Shown here: piece after piece, positions 14,859 to 23,498 of the stretch
Position numbering within the stretch: position 1 is the stretch's first letter
Layout: every line of letters begins with the position of its first letter
Assembly: GCA_000824785.1 (NCBI GenBank)
Contig: CCNB01000003.1
Coordinates: 366,728-408,781 of the forward strand
Direction of reading: 5' to 3'
Source of the DNA: Mesorhizobium plurifarium
GTDB taxonomy: Bacteria > Pseudomonadota > Alphaproteobacteria > Rhizobiales > Rhizobiaceae
DNA: 42,054 bases
Notes under the pieces: generated by a model
What the model saw: the letters and a program-made list of their open reading frames with translations, nothing else
The model's database searches: none
What the model was told of the DNA's origin: nothing
Program-made: the position numbers and the translations under genes

Positions 14859-15845
14859 ATGAATGCGATGCAGACATTTCCCATATTCGATCTTGGACAA
14901 TTCGAGACTGCGAGCGCCGCGCAGAAGAAGGCGCTCGGCCGCGAGGTTGACCACATCTGTCGCAGCACCGGTTTCCTGGCGATCAAGAACCACGGCGTTC
15001 CGCAGGCAGTGATCGACGCCGCCTGGTCGAAGGCGAAGGCTTTCTTCGACCTGCCACCCGAGGAAAAGCAGCGCTCGAAGGCGCCCTACAAGGGTTATCC
15101 CTACGGATATCTCGGCCCCGAGCTCGAGGCGCTGGCAAAATCCCGCAATGTCGACACGCCGCCGGATTTGAAGGAGAGCTTCAACGGCGGGCCCCTCCGC
15201 GTGCCGCCGGGCATGAAGGACCCGGAGGCGCTGGCCTTCTGCTATGCCGAGACGATCTGGCCGGCCGAGCCCGTGGGCTTCGTCGAAGCCTGGAAAGCCT
15301 ATTACGCGGCTCTCGAGGACCTGGCGCTGCGCATCATGCGGGTCTTCGCCACCGCGCTTGGCCTGCCGGAAACCTATTTCGACGCTTTCCTCGATACGCC
15401 GATCAGCGCGCTGAGGGCGTTGAACTATCCAGAGCAGCATGTCGCGCCGAAGCCCGGCCAGATCCGCGCCGGCGCCCATACCGATTATGGCAGCCTCACC
15501 ATCCTGCTGCCGCAGGCGGGGTCGCGCGGACTTCAGATCGTCACGCCGGACGGCGAACGGGCCGAGGTGCCGCCGATTCCCGGCGCCTTCGTCATCAACA
15601 TCGGCGACCTGATGGCGCGCTGGACCAACGACCGTTGGGTGTCGACCGTGCATCGCGTCGTCAACCCGCCGGCTGAGCAGGGCGGCAAGGATCGCCGGCA
15701 GTCGATGGCCTTCTTCCACCAGCCGAACTGGGATGCCGAGATCACGGTTCTGGACGCATGCCTAACCAAAGGCGAGGTGCCGAAATACGAGCCGGTGCGC
15801 TCCGGGCCATACCTGATGGGCAAGTTCAAGGCGACGACGAGATAG
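14859..15845 (+). CDS. 2-oxoglutarate/Fe(II)-dependent oxygenase, isopenicillin N synthase family
   Basis: This is a cytoplasmic non-heme iron oxygenase of about 328 residues. The N-terminal domain matches the DIOX_N type (FPIFDLGQFE, STGFLAIKNHGVP) and the core 2OG-Fe(II) domain supplies the metal ligands His207 and Asp209 (AHTDYGS) and His265 (STVHRVVNP), with Arg280-x-Ser282 for the 2-oxoglutarate carboxylate. Members hydroxylate or oxidise small molecules with O2; the substrate is unknown, and related rhizobial proteins are often annotated only by family. ATG 14859 gives MNAMQTF; 14868 and a TTG at 14847 are alternatives. It stands alone after the efflux operon terminator. Confidence 0.9.
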   Translation: MNAMQTFPIFDLGQFETASAAQKKALGREVDHICRSTGFLAIKNHGVPQAVIDAAWSKAKAFFDLPPEEKQRSKAPYKGYPYGYLGPELEALAKSRNVDTPPDLKESFNGGPLRVPPGMKDPEALAFCYAETIWPAEPVGFVEAWKAYYAALEDLALRIMRVFATALGLPETYFDAFLDTPISALRALNYPEQHVAPKPGQIRAGAHTDYGSLTILLPQAGSRGLQIVTPDGERAEVPPIPGAFVINIGDLMARWTNDRWVSTVHRVVNPPAEQGGKDRRQSMAFFHQPNWDAEITVLDACLTKGEVPKYEPVRSGPYLMGKFKATTR

Positions 15846-15860
15846 GGCTGGGCCGACGGC

Positions 15861-16367
15861 CTATCGGCCGAGCACCAGCGCCCAGTAGCGCAAGGCAGGA
15901 TCGCGGCCGTCACGCACATAGGCCAGTCCGAAGCGGCTGAAGTCCGGATCGAGCATGTTGCGGCGATGGCCGTCCGAATGCATCCAGATGTCGAATAGCT
16001 TCTCAAGGTCGAAGCGGCCCGCGGCGATGTTTTCGGCCGCGGCGCCCCGCACGCCGTTGTCCTTCATGCGCGAGGCGAAATCCTTGCCCCAGCCTGTGGT
16101 GTGGCTCATGCGTTCGTGCGAGGCCATGTAGCCGGCCTGCTGCAGCGCCGCCTGTTCGAGCTGCGTGTCGGGGGTCAGCGCCGGCAGTCCGGCGGAGCTG
16201 CGAATACTGGCCAGTGTCGCCGTGGCGGACGAAGAGGCGCCGGCGCCTTCGCCGGTCGGCACCGTGACTGTGCTGCAGGCCGTGATGCCGGCAAGCGCCG
16301 CCAGGCCGGCTGCCTTGAGCAGCATGCGGCGGTTGAGGTCGGGGAGGGCGGTGATCGAGATGCTCAT
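15861..16367 (-). CDS. CAP-domain (SCP/PR-1-like) lipoprotein
   Basis: This 168-residue envelope protein has an N-terminal twin-arginine-style signal (NRRMLLKAAGLAALAG) ending in a lipobox-like ITAC with Cys31, followed by a serine/alanine-rich linker and a CAP domain. Domain landmarks are LEQAALQQAGYMASHERMSH, AAENIAAGR and the ending WMHSDGHRRNMLDPDF with GLAYV. His88-like and His130-like residues correspond to the CAP cavity. The role of bacterial CAP proteins is mostly unknown; extracellular binding or wall-associated functions are proposed. It is convergent with the oxygenase gene, 15 bp apart, and has its own promoter region of about 240 bp. Confidence 0.9.
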   Translation of the reverse strand: MSISITALPDLNRRMLLKAAGLAALAGITACSTVTVPTGEGAGASSSATATLASIRSSAGLPALTPDTQLEQAALQQAGYMASHERMSHTTGWGKDFASRMKDNGVRGAAAENIAAGRFDLEKLFDIWMHSDGHRRNMLDPDFSRFGLAYVRDGRDPALRYWALVLGR

Positions 16368-16605
16368 CCGGCCCTCTGATACCGCCGATCGTGGCTTTTG
16401 CCGGGCAGGAGATGAAAGGCAAGGGATGAAAATCGCGTGAAGCGGCGACTTTTCCCGGAAGATCGGCTATGATGCGGTCCTTCTTGAAGTGGCAGCCAGG
16501 GGCGGCCACCGCAGGCGGTGACCGACCCGCGTTGATCTGGCGCATGATTGCGTGGCGAGAACCCCTTGGTTTTCGCGCTCATGCACTGACAAACGGAGGA
16601 CGGTT
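16368..16605. other. Intergenic region between divergent CAP and DUF2189 genes
   Basis: This 238-bp stretch should hold promoters for both flanking genes. I see GGAGG before the DUF2189 start and a short CACCG/CGGTG inverted repeat near 16508-16520, and no convincing promoter boxes or coding sequence. Confidence 0.4.
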
Positions 16606-17430
16606 ATGGCCGGTTTTCATGTCATGGCGGACGCGTATGGGATGCATGTGCAGCCTACGGTGCGCCGCATCTCCACCTCGGATCTTTGGGACGCGCTGAA
16701 GCTCGGCGCCGAGGATTTTTGGGCCAAGCCCTCGCATTACGTGTTCCTGTGCCTGGTCTATCCGATCGTCGGCCTGATCCTGACGCAATGGAGCTCGGGC
16801 TCGAACGCCATTCAGCTCGTCTATCCGCTGATGTCGGGTTTCGCGCTCATCGGTCCGTTCGCGGCCATCGGCCTTTATGAGATCAGCCGCCGGCGCGAGC
16901 TGGGCATGAACAGCCACTGGCGGCATGCGCTCGATGTCCGCCATTCGCCGGCGCTGCCGTCGATCGCGGTCATCGGCATCCTGCTCTTCGCACTGTTCCT
17001 TTTGTGGCTGTTCACCGCGCAGTCGCTCTACACCAGCCTGTTCGGCGCCGAGCCTCCCGCTTCGGTCGGCGCTTTCGTGCGCGACGTGTTGACGACCGGC
17101 AAGGGCTGGACGCTGATCCTGGTCGGCAACGCCGTCGGCTTCGTTTTCGCCGTTGTCGTTTTGGCCACCACCGTCGTTGCCTTCCCGCTGCTGCTCGACC
17201 GCGACGTCGGAGCCGTTTCGGCGATCGAAACCTCGGCCCGCGCGGTGATGGCAAACCCGCTGACGATGGCGCTTTGGGGCCTGACGGTCGCCGTATTGCT
17301 GGTGGTCGGCTCGATCCCCCTGTTTGCCGGCCTTGCCGTCGTCATGCCGATCCTCGGCCACGCGACCTGGCATCTCTATCGCAAGGTGGTCGAGCCGGAA
17401 CAGATCCGGCCGGTGCGCCGGCCGATGTAG
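16606..17430 (+). CDS. DUF2189-type integral membrane protein
   Basis: This 274-residue inner-membrane protein begins with a soluble stretch (VRRISTSDLWDALKLGAEDFWAKP) followed by about six hydrophobic segments, in the order and with the P-S-H-Y entry typical of DUF2189 proteins, which are fused to or sit near respiratory and envelope genes in alphaproteobacteria. No catalytic motif is visible and its function is unknown. The ATG at 16606 is fixed by GGAGG about 6 bp upstream; the frame also extends back to 16552 without family resemblance. It ends 23 bp from the convergent LysE gene. Confidence 0.85.
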   Translation: MAGFHVMADAYGMHVQPTVRRISTSDLWDALKLGAEDFWAKPSHYVFLCLVYPIVGLILTQWSSGSNAIQLVYPLMSGFALIGPFAAIGLYEISRRRELGMNSHWRHALDVRHSPALPSIAVIGILLFALFLLWLFTAQSLYTSLFGAEPPASVGAFVRDVLTTGKGWTLILVGNAVGFVFAVVVLATTVVAFPLLLDRDVGAVSAIETSARAVMANPLTMALWGLTVAVLLVVGSIPLFAGLAVVMPILGHATWHLYRKVVEPEQIRPVRRPM

Positions 17431-17453
17431 GAACGGCTGGTCTGGAGGGGCGG

Positions 17454-18083
17454 CTATCTTTGCGCCTCGGTCGCCATCTTCAGCGCCAGCGCCGTCAGCA
17501 CCGTGCCCATCATCCAGCGCTGGACGACCAGCCAGAACGGTCGTCCGGCAAGGAAAGTCGCGATCGAGCCGGCGGTCACCGCGATGATGGCGTTGACGGT
17601 GAGGCTGATCGAAATCTGCGTCACGCCGAGCACCAGAAGCTGCGACAGAACATGGCCCTTGGCCGGATTGATGAATTGGGGCAGCAGCGAAAGATAGAGC
17701 ACGGCTACCTTCGGATTGAGCAGGTTGGTCATCAGCCCCATGACGAAAAGCTTGCGCGGCCGGTCCCTGGGCAGCTCGCGCACCTGGAACGGAGAGCGCC
17801 CACCGGGCCGTAGCGCCTGCCAGGCGAGCCACAGCAGATAGAGCGCACCGGCGAAGCGAAGCGCGTCATAGGCGTAAGGCACGGCGAAAATGAGCGCGGT
17901 GATGCCGAAGGCTGCCGACACCACGTAGAACAGGAAGCCCAGCGCCACGCCGCCGAGAGAGATCAGCCCGGCTTTCGGCCCTTGCGACAGTGAGCGCGAG
18001 ATCAGGTAGATCATGTTCGGGCCCGGTGTCAGCACCATGCCGAGGCAGATCAGCGCGAAGGTGAGATGGTTGGCGTCGGGCAT
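17454..18083 (-). CDS. LysE/RhtB-family amino-acid exporter
   Basis: This 209-residue inner-membrane protein has about six helices. The N-terminal signature MVLTPGPNMIYLISRSLSQG and the later GLMTNLLNPKVAVLYLSLLPQF are the hallmark motifs of the LysE/RhtB family, which exports amino acids or homoserine-lactone-like compounds. The substrate is not predictable. The ATG at 18083 gives MPDANHLTFAL with GGAG upstream; an ATG at 18110 would add 9 residues. It stands alone, convergent with the DUF2189 gene. Confidence 0.93.
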   Translation of the reverse strand: MPDANHLTFALICLGMVLTPGPNMIYLISRSLSQGPKAGLISLGGVALGFLFYVVSAAFGITALIFAVPYAYDALRFAGALYLLWLAWQALRPGGRSPFQVRELPRDRPRKLFVMGLMTNLLNPKVAVLYLSLLPQFINPAKGHVLSQLLVLGVTQISISLTVNAIIAVTAGSIATFLAGRPFWLVVQRWMMGTVLTALALKMATEAQR

Positions 18084-18194
18084 TGGGGCTCCATTCGGCC
18101 AAGGACTCATCACGGCCGTCCGCCGGCCGCAAGACCTTGACTGCGGCAGCTTTTGCGCCAGCGGTGATGATTGGCGAAATCGGCGAAGCGGCCA

Positions 18195-18217
18195 ATCTCG
18201 CCCCTTGCGGGGGAGAT
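18195..18217. repeat. Short palindromic repeat downstream of tadG copy 1
   Basis: ATCTC-G-CCCC (18195-18204) and GGGG-GAGAT (18209-18217) form a hairpin with one bulge and a TTGC loop. The sequence resembles the short dispersed rhizobial repeats built around GATCTCCCCC. It lies between the LysE and TadG-like genes. Confidence 0.5.
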
Positions 18218-18227
18218 CAGCAATTTC

Positions 18228-18239
18228 CACGCCGGCGTG
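18228..18239 (-). terminator. 12-bp palindrome after tadG copy 1
   Basis: CACGCCGGCGTG is a perfect palindrome immediately after the TAA stop of the TadG-like gene on the minus strand. No loop or uridine run is present, so a terminator role is tentative. Confidence 0.3.
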
Positions 18240-18240
18240 C

Positions 18241-20214
18241 TTAACCCACCACCCGCAGGTTCGACAGCTCGTTGGCAATCTCCTTGAAATTGTCGGAGAG
18301 CGTCGCGCCGGTGGCGTTCCAGAACAGCTTGGCCGGCTTGCTGGGGTTGGTCGGATCCTTGCGGAAGCGGGAATCGGAAGAGCATGCCTTCAGCGCGGCC
18401 ATCGCCTTCTGGTCGCTGGTATCGGTCGATGACATGTCGAGAGCGACCGTCATGACCATGATCTTGGCCGCCTTGGCATTGTCGCATAATTTCGCCATCT
18501 GCTCGTTCATCGCCGCGGTGTAGTTGCTCGACGAATAGTTGAACTGGCCGATGGCGCTCGACGTGCCGCCGAACAGGCGGGTGACCGAAGTGCCGTTATA
18601 GCCGACGCCGGTATAGCCATAGGCGGCATAGGTCGACTTGTTGCTGGCCGGGTCGGGATTGACCGTCGAATAGGTGTTCTCGCCGTCGGTGAGCACGATG
18701 ACAACCTTGTCGTTGCCGCGCTCGGTTTCCGGCCGCCCCTCGGTGAAGGGGGGCGCGCTGGAGACGGTGCGCCAGCCCCAGGCCATGCCTTCGGGCACAT
18801 TGGTGTTGCCGTTGGGCTGCATCAGATCGACCGCCGCCTTGATGGCCGCCAGCCCGTCCGTGGTTGTGACGTCGGTGAGCGGCGTGATCGGCGTGGTGGT
18901 GCAGCTATAGTTCGGGCCGGCGCCTTTCGACAGCACCGGCGCATCGATTGGCCGGGGCATGAAATACTTGGCCATGTTCGACTGCCTGGTCTTGCCGGTG
19001 GTGCTCGAGGGATCGTCGTTCCACCAGCTGTTGGCCGCGCCATAGGTCACCGGCTTCGGCTCATCGGGGTCCTGGGTCACGTACCAGTGGTTGCCCGGTT
19101 CGTCCGGGGCGAACATCGGCACGAACATCGTCGCGGGGTTTCCGACGCCAATGCCGGTGTTGTTGGGGCCGCCGGAGGCCGGCGTGTCGTCGACATTATA
19201 GGGATAAGGCCTGACCTCGACGCAGCCTTGCCAGCTGGCGAACGGTCCGTAAGTGTCGATATAGTCGTATTCGTCGTGGCTGTGCTTGCAAGTATGGTTG
19301 TCGCGATATTCGTCGCAGACGACGCGCTTGCTGCCGGCGACACGTTCGTGGCTCGTGACGACCTTCATGTCCCGATAGAGTTCGAAGCGGGTCAATATCT
19401 GACCTTCTTCCGTGCCCCAGCCGGTACCCTTTTTATACCAGATGCCGTTGGTCTTCTGGGCGTATTTGTCCGGCGCATTCAGCGTCGACCAGTCGAAATT
19501 CTCATTGGCGACCGGCGACAGCCCGTAGGTGTCCATCCAGGAGGCATTGTCGTTTTTCGGCCCCACGTTGACCGAGGCCGCGAACGGCACGAGGCTGAAC
19601 TGGACCGGCTTGTCGATCTGCTTGATCTGCGCCGCCTGCTGCGCCAGCGTGTCGACCAGCTGCTTGGCGGCCTGCTTGAGCAAGTCGATGCGCTTCTGTC
19701 CCGTGCCTGTGCCGGGCGTTGTCATGGAGCCCGAATTGTCGAGCACCATCGCCACTTCCAGCGTGTTCTTCAGCCGCACCTGGGAGTCCATGGCGAGAGT
19801 GATTGGCTTGTTCGCGTCGATCGTCGACGCGCCGACGAGCAGCGAGGAGGATGGATAGAAGTAAGGATGGTAGTTCAGCGTCGCGCTCATGGTGAGCAGG
19901 CCGCCGCCGGCCTGGTTGGTCGGCAGCGTGATGTTGAGCGAGATGTCGGCGGGGTCGATGTTGTTGAGGTTGGCGTTGAAGAAGTCGACCGCGTAGGCTC
20001 TGATCTGGTCGTCGGTGGCGCCTTCGGCAAGCCGCCGCGCGGCGGCAAAATTGGCGGCGTCGAGCGCGTTCAGCACCATCTGCTTCTGGCGGTTGAGCTC
20101 GCTGAAATCGACAGCTATCGCCACCGCCCCCATCAGCGGCACCATGGCGATTGCCGTCATGAGCGCATAGTTGCCGCGGCGGTCACGGCAGAATTGATGC
20201 CAGAATTTGCGCAT
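18241..20214 (-). CDS. TadG-like pilus assembly protein with von Willebrand factor A domain (copy 1)
   Basis: This 657-residue envelope protein has a short basic N-terminus (RDRRGNYALMTAIAMVPLMG) and one transmembrane segment of the TadE/TadG type, a TadG N-terminal domain (to about 140), then a VWA domain. The metal-ion site is intact: Asp159-Asn-Ser161-Gly-Ser163, a threonine/serine loop near NGNTNVPEG, and VIVLTDGENTYS. VWA domains bind a divalent metal and a protein partner; TadG proteins belong to the Flp/Tad secretion-pilus system or to surface processes. The ATG at 20214 gives the standard N-terminus. It is a paralogue of the next gene. No Tad ATPase, secretin or pilin gene lies in the window. 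Confidence 0.88.
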   Translation of the reverse strand: MRKFWHQFCRDRRGNYALMTAIAMVPLMGAVAIAVDFSELNRQKQMVLNALDAANFAAARRLAEGATDDQIRAYAVDFFNANLNNIDPADISLNITLPTNQAGGGLLTMSATLNYHPYFYPSSSLLVGASTIDANKPITLAMDSQVRLKNTLEVAMVLDNSGSMTTPGTGTGQKRIDLLKQAAKQLVDTLAQQAAQIKQIDKPVQFSLVPFAASVNVGPKNDNASWMDTYGLSPVANENFDWSTLNAPDKYAQKTNGIWYKKGTGWGTEEGQILTRFELYRDMKVVTSHERVAGSKRVVCDEYRDNHTCKHSHDEYDYIDTYGPFASWQGCVEVRPYPYNVDDTPASGGPNNTGIGVGNPATMFVPMFAPDEPGNHWYVTQDPDEPKPVTYGAANSWWNDDPSSTTGKTRQSNMAKYFMPRPIDAPVLSKGAGPNYSCTTTPITPLTDVTTTDGLAAIKAAVDLMQPNGNTNVPEGMAWGWRTVSSAPPFTEGRPETERGNDKVVIVLTDGENTYSTVNPDPASNKSTYAAYGYTGVGYNGTSVTRLFGGTSSAIGQFNYSSSNYTAAMNEQMAKLCDNAKAAKIMVMTVALDMSSTDTSDQKAMAALKACSSDSRFRKDPTNPSKPAKLFWNATGATLSDNFKEIANELSNLRVVG

Positions 20215-20281
20215 TGTACTTGAAGCGGCCCCCCGCCGACGGATTTTCGCCAGGCCACACTTCCACAAAACGCTGAAGGAC

Positions 20282-20296
20282 CGGTTTGGCAAACCG
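20282..20296. promoter_or_regulatory. 15-bp perfect palindrome upstream of tadG copy 1
   Basis: CGGTTTG-G-CAAACCG lies 68-82 bp upstream of the start at 20214, between the two TadG-like genes. It is a candidate protein-binding site for the promoter of copy 1. Confidence 0.4.
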
Positions 20297-20363
20297 CTCG
20301 ATTGCTTAACAGCGGCTTCACCAAGCGCTAACCAAGTCAGTTGCTATGGCATGGCTCACGATG

Positions 20364-20390
20364 AAAAACGCCTGCCGCAAGGGCGGGCGT
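20364..20390 (-). terminator. Intrinsic terminator of tadG copy 2
   Basis: Read on the minus strand, ACGCCCGCC and GGCAGGCGT (8 of 9 paired, short loop) are followed by a run of five T (20368-20364). It starts about 24 bp after the stop of copy 2. This makes the two TadG genes separate transcripts, or at least separately terminated. Confidence 0.65.
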
Positions 20391-20413
20391 CGCCGATGGT
20401 TGGTGCGGTGAGA

Positions 20414-22312
20414 TCAACTGACGATGCGCAGGTTCGATAATTCGCTTCCGATCGCCTTGAAGTCATCCGACAGCGTCCCGCCGGTCGAGTTCCAGAACAA
20501 CTTCGCCGGCTTGCTCGGGTCGGTCGGATCCTTGCGGAACCGCGAATCCGACGCGCAGGCCGTAAGCGCCGAGATCGCCTTCTTCTCGGCTGTCTTTTGA
20601 TTGCTGAGGTCAAGGGAAACCGTCATGACGATGATGTTGTTGGCCTTGGCGTTGGCGCACAGCGTTTGCATCTGCTCGTCGAGAGCGGCCGTATAGTTCG
20701 CATCCGTATAGGTGCTTTTGCCGACGGCTGAACTGGTGTTCATGAAGAGGCGGGTGACCGACGTGCCGTTATAGCGAAGGCCGGTATAGCCGTAGGCGGC
20801 ATAGGTCGATCTGTTGTTGGCATAGGTGCTATCGTTGACTGAGCTGTAGGTATTGGCACCGTCCGTCAGCACGATAACAACCTTGTCGTTGCCTTTTTCG
20901 TTATTGGGCCTGCCCTGGGTAAAAGGTTCATTGCTGGAAAGTGTTCGCCAGCCCCATGCGAGTCCCTCTGGCACGTTGGTGTTGCCGGTAGGCGTCATCG
21001 CATTGATGGCATCGAGGATATTCTGCTTACCAGCGGTCGTCGTTACATCCTGCAACGGTGTGATCGGGCTCGTCGTGCAACCTGCGTTGGGGCCATCATC
21101 TGCCGACACAGTCGGAGCGTTGTACGGTTTGGTTAGAAAATATTTCCGCATATCCGCTTGGCGTTGACGCACCGTCAGATCGTCGCTCGAATCTATCCAC
21201 CAGTTGTTGCTGTAGCCCCAGGAATTTGTGCTGGTGCGCGTGCTGTCGGTCCACAGATTACCTGCTTCGTCGGGCGCGAACATCGGTACGAACAGGCTGG
21301 CGGGCTTGCTCGTTGTCGGTGTCGTGTCGTCGACATTGTAGGGATAGGGCCTCGCCTCCACACAGCCTTTCCAGGCTTCATACTGTCCGGTTGTCGGGGT
21401 AGAATAGGTTTGGCAACTGCCATTGGACCGCTTCTTGGTGCACGTCCGGGTCGTGGCCGTCATGTCTTCGTAGAGCTTGAAGCGGGTCATTGGGGTGTTC
21501 TGTCCCGCGCCCCAACCACTGCCGCGCATCCAGTAAGCGTCACCAACTTTGTCAATATACTTATTGGGATCGACGCCAGGAGCGGTCTTATACATCGTCG
21601 ACCAATCGAAATCTTCGTGGTGGATCGGTGAAATGCCGTCAAGATCCATCCAGGCTTTATCCCTGTTGGCTGGACCAACATTGACCGAAGCCGAAAACGG
21701 CACCAGCGAGAACTGCACTGGCCTGTCGATCTGTCGCATTAGATCCGCTTGGCCGGCAAGCATGTTCACCAGTTCGGTGGCGGCGGTCTTGAGCAGGGCT
21801 ATGCGCTGCTGACCTCCGGTGGGGGAGATGTCGCTCATCGAGCCGGAATTATCGAGCACCAGCGCTACTTCGAGCGTGTTCTTGAGGCGGATTTCAGACT
21901 TGGCCGAGACGTTGACGGTGGTCTCGCCCGGAGTTCCGCCAATCAGAGCGACCGCGGCCGGCAGGAAATAGGGCTTGTATTTCAGGGCGGCTTCAAGCAC
22001 CAGCGTGCCGCCGCCGGCATTGTTGTTGGGCAGCGTTACCGTCAGCGTCGTGTTCGCCGGAAGGACGTGCCTGAGATTGGCCTCGAAGAAAGTTTTGGCG
22101 TAGGCCTTGGCGTCGGTGTCGCTGGCGCCGGCGACGATCTGTTGTGCCGTCGCGATGCCGGCGGCGTCAAGCGCGTTCAGCGTCTCCTGCTTTTGCCGGA
22201 CAAGTTCCGTATAATCGACTGCCAATGCAACGCCGCCCATCAGCGGGATCATCGTGATAGCAGTCATTAAGGCGTAATTGCCACGCTTATCGCGAAAAAA
22301 ATCGCGGATCAT
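20414..22312 (-). CDS. TadG-like pilus assembly protein with von Willebrand factor A domain (copy 2)
   Basis: This 632-residue paralogue of the downstream gene has the same order: cytoplasmic RDKRGNYALMTAITM start, one membrane segment, TadG domain and VWA domain with metal site Asp154-Asn-Ser156-Gly-Ser158, TPTGNTNVPEG and VIVLTDGANTYS. The two proteins are similar along their full length, so this is a tandem duplication that has diverged, with a less GC-rich middle part (about 20750-21700) than copy 1. The ATG at 22312 was chosen because it begins the conserved RDFFRDKRGN. The partner of the VWA domain is unknown. Confidence 0.88.
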   Translation of the reverse strand: MIRDFFRDKRGNYALMTAITMIPLMGGVALAVDYTELVRQKQETLNALDAAGIATAQQIVAGASDTDAKAYAKTFFEANLRHVLPANTTLTVTLPNNNAGGGTLVLEAALKYKPYFLPAAVALIGGTPGETTVNVSAKSEIRLKNTLEVALVLDNSGSMSDISPTGGQQRIALLKTAATELVNMLAGQADLMRQIDRPVQFSLVPFSASVNVGPANRDKAWMDLDGISPIHHEDFDWSTMYKTAPGVDPNKYIDKVGDAYWMRGSGWGAGQNTPMTRFKLYEDMTATTRTCTKKRSNGSCQTYSTPTTGQYEAWKGCVEARPYPYNVDDTTPTTSKPASLFVPMFAPDEAGNLWTDSTRTSTNSWGYSNNWWIDSSDDLTVRQRQADMRKYFLTKPYNAPTVSADDGPNAGCTTSPITPLQDVTTTAGKQNILDAINAMTPTGNTNVPEGLAWGWRTLSSNEPFTQGRPNNEKGNDKVVIVLTDGANTYSSVNDSTYANNRSTYAAYGYTGLRYNGTSVTRLFMNTSSAVGKSTYTDANYTAALDEQMQTLCANAKANNIIVMTVSLDLSNQKTAEKKAISALTACASDSRFRKDPTDPSKPAKLFWNSTGGTLSDDFKAIGSELSNLRIVS

Positions 22313-22345
22313 TGTGCTTACCCCCGCCAAGGATCCATATTGAGC

Positions 22346-22361
22346 TACGACGATGGTCGTA
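22346..22361. promoter_or_regulatory. 16-bp inverted repeat upstream of tadG copy 2
   Basis: TACGAC-GATG-GTCGTA has perfect 6-bp arms, 34 bp upstream of the TadG copy 2 start. It differs from the palindrome upstream of copy 1, suggesting different control. The binding protein is unknown. Confidence 0.4.
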
Positions 22362-22605
22362 TCCGGTCTGCTACCATGGTCATAAATCGTTAAATTTCAG
22401 CTTGCGCGAAACAATCAACCACGCACTGCCTTTTTGACGGCGCGTTAACCTTGTGCTTTGCGGGCTTGCGGGATGGACCGCGATGGTAGCGGCGGGGAAA
22501 GCTCGTGACAGGATGAAGCGCTTCGGTTATGCGGGACCTGCCGTGGCGACCCCTGAACCGAAGGGGCAGCAGCGGTCTTGCCAGGATCAAAACCAAGGAC
22601 ACGGC

Positions 22606-23466
22606 ATGGCGGATTCGCCCGACATCATCGCTTCGCTCGACGATCTGGCGGGGCGCTACGCTGCCATCCTGTGCGACGTGTGGGGCGTTGTGCACAATGG
22701 CGAATGGCATTTCCCGGCCGCTGCCGCCGCGCTTGCCAGGGCGCGCGTGGCCAAGGTGCCTGTCGTGCTGATCACCAATTCGCCGCGTCGCAGCGCCGAC
22801 GTCGTCGCCCAGATGAAGGTCATCGGGGTTCCCGCCGATGCCTGCGACCGGGTCGTCACGTCCGGCGACGTGACCCGCGACCTGATCGCAGAGGGACCCA
22901 GGAACATCTTTCACATCGGTCCCGAGCGCGATTTCACCCTCTATGACGGGCTCGACGTCGATCTCGTCGAGGAGTTCGAGGCCTCCGGCATCGTCTGCAC
23001 GGGCCTCTATGACGACGAGGTCGAGAAACCCGCCGACTATGCCGAGCTGCTGCAGCGGCTGCGGGCCCGCGATCTGCCGTTCATTTGCGCCAATCCGGAT
23101 ATCCTGGTGGAGCGCGGCGAGCGCACCATCTGGTGCGCTGGCGCGCTCGCGCGCGACTACGCCCAACTGGGCGGCCGCACGTTGATTGCCGGCAAGCCCT
23201 TCGCGCCGATCTACGATGTCGCCATGAAGGAGGTCGCCGGCCTTGTCGGCCGCGCCGTCGAGCGCAGCGAGGTTCTCGCCATCGGCGACGGCATGATGAC
23301 CGATGTCAAGGGCGCGGCCGACAACGGCTTCGACGTGCTCTACGTCTCGGGCGGCATCCACGCTCGCGACTATGGCGATCCGCTGCGGCCCGATCCGGAA
23401 AGGCTGGCGGGCTTCCTTGAAAAGCACGGCTACCGGCCGGTCGCCGTGATTCCGCGTCTAAAATAG
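22606..23466 (+). CDS. HAD-superfamily class IIA hydrolase
   Basis: This cytoplasmic phosphatase-type protein of 286 residues carries the nucleophile motif in ILCDVWGVVHNG (Asp24), motif II in VLITNSPRR and motif IV in AIGDGMMTDVKGA, with the capping domain between them. The variant DVWGV and the class IIA cap match the alphaproteobacterial subfamily that is usually found beside ribF, as here. The substrate is uncertain; sugar or nucleotide phosphates are typical for related NagD/AraL proteins. The ATG at 22606 fits the family N-terminus; the open frame upstream to 22453 does not. It is followed by ribF at 32 bp. Confidence 0.9.
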   Translation: MADSPDIIASLDDLAGRYAAILCDVWGVVHNGEWHFPAAAAALARARVAKVPVVLITNSPRRSADVVAQMKVIGVPADACDRVVTSGDVTRDLIAEGPRNIFHIGPERDFTLYDGLDVDLVEEFEASGIVCTGLYDDEVEKPADYAELLQRLRARDLPFICANPDILVERGERTIWCAGALARDYAQLGGRTLIAGKPFAPIYDVAMKEVAGLVGRAVERSEVLAIGDGMMTDVKGAADNGFDVLYVSGGIHARDYGDPLRPDPERLAGFLEKHGYRPVAVIPRLK

Positions 23467-23498
23467 ATTGGTGGTCTGGCCATGACGGGCGCCTCGAC

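Noticed and set aside
13188..15719. Very long open frame (843 codons) on the minus strand opposite emrB and the oxygenase gene
   Set aside because: It is antisense to two clear genes, rich in Arg/His/Asp/Gly as expected for the reverse frame of GC-rich coding DNA, and shows no domain.
19087..20223. Plus-strand open frame of 378 codons inside tadG copy 1
   Set aside because: Antisense to a protein with an intact VWA metal site and membrane segment.
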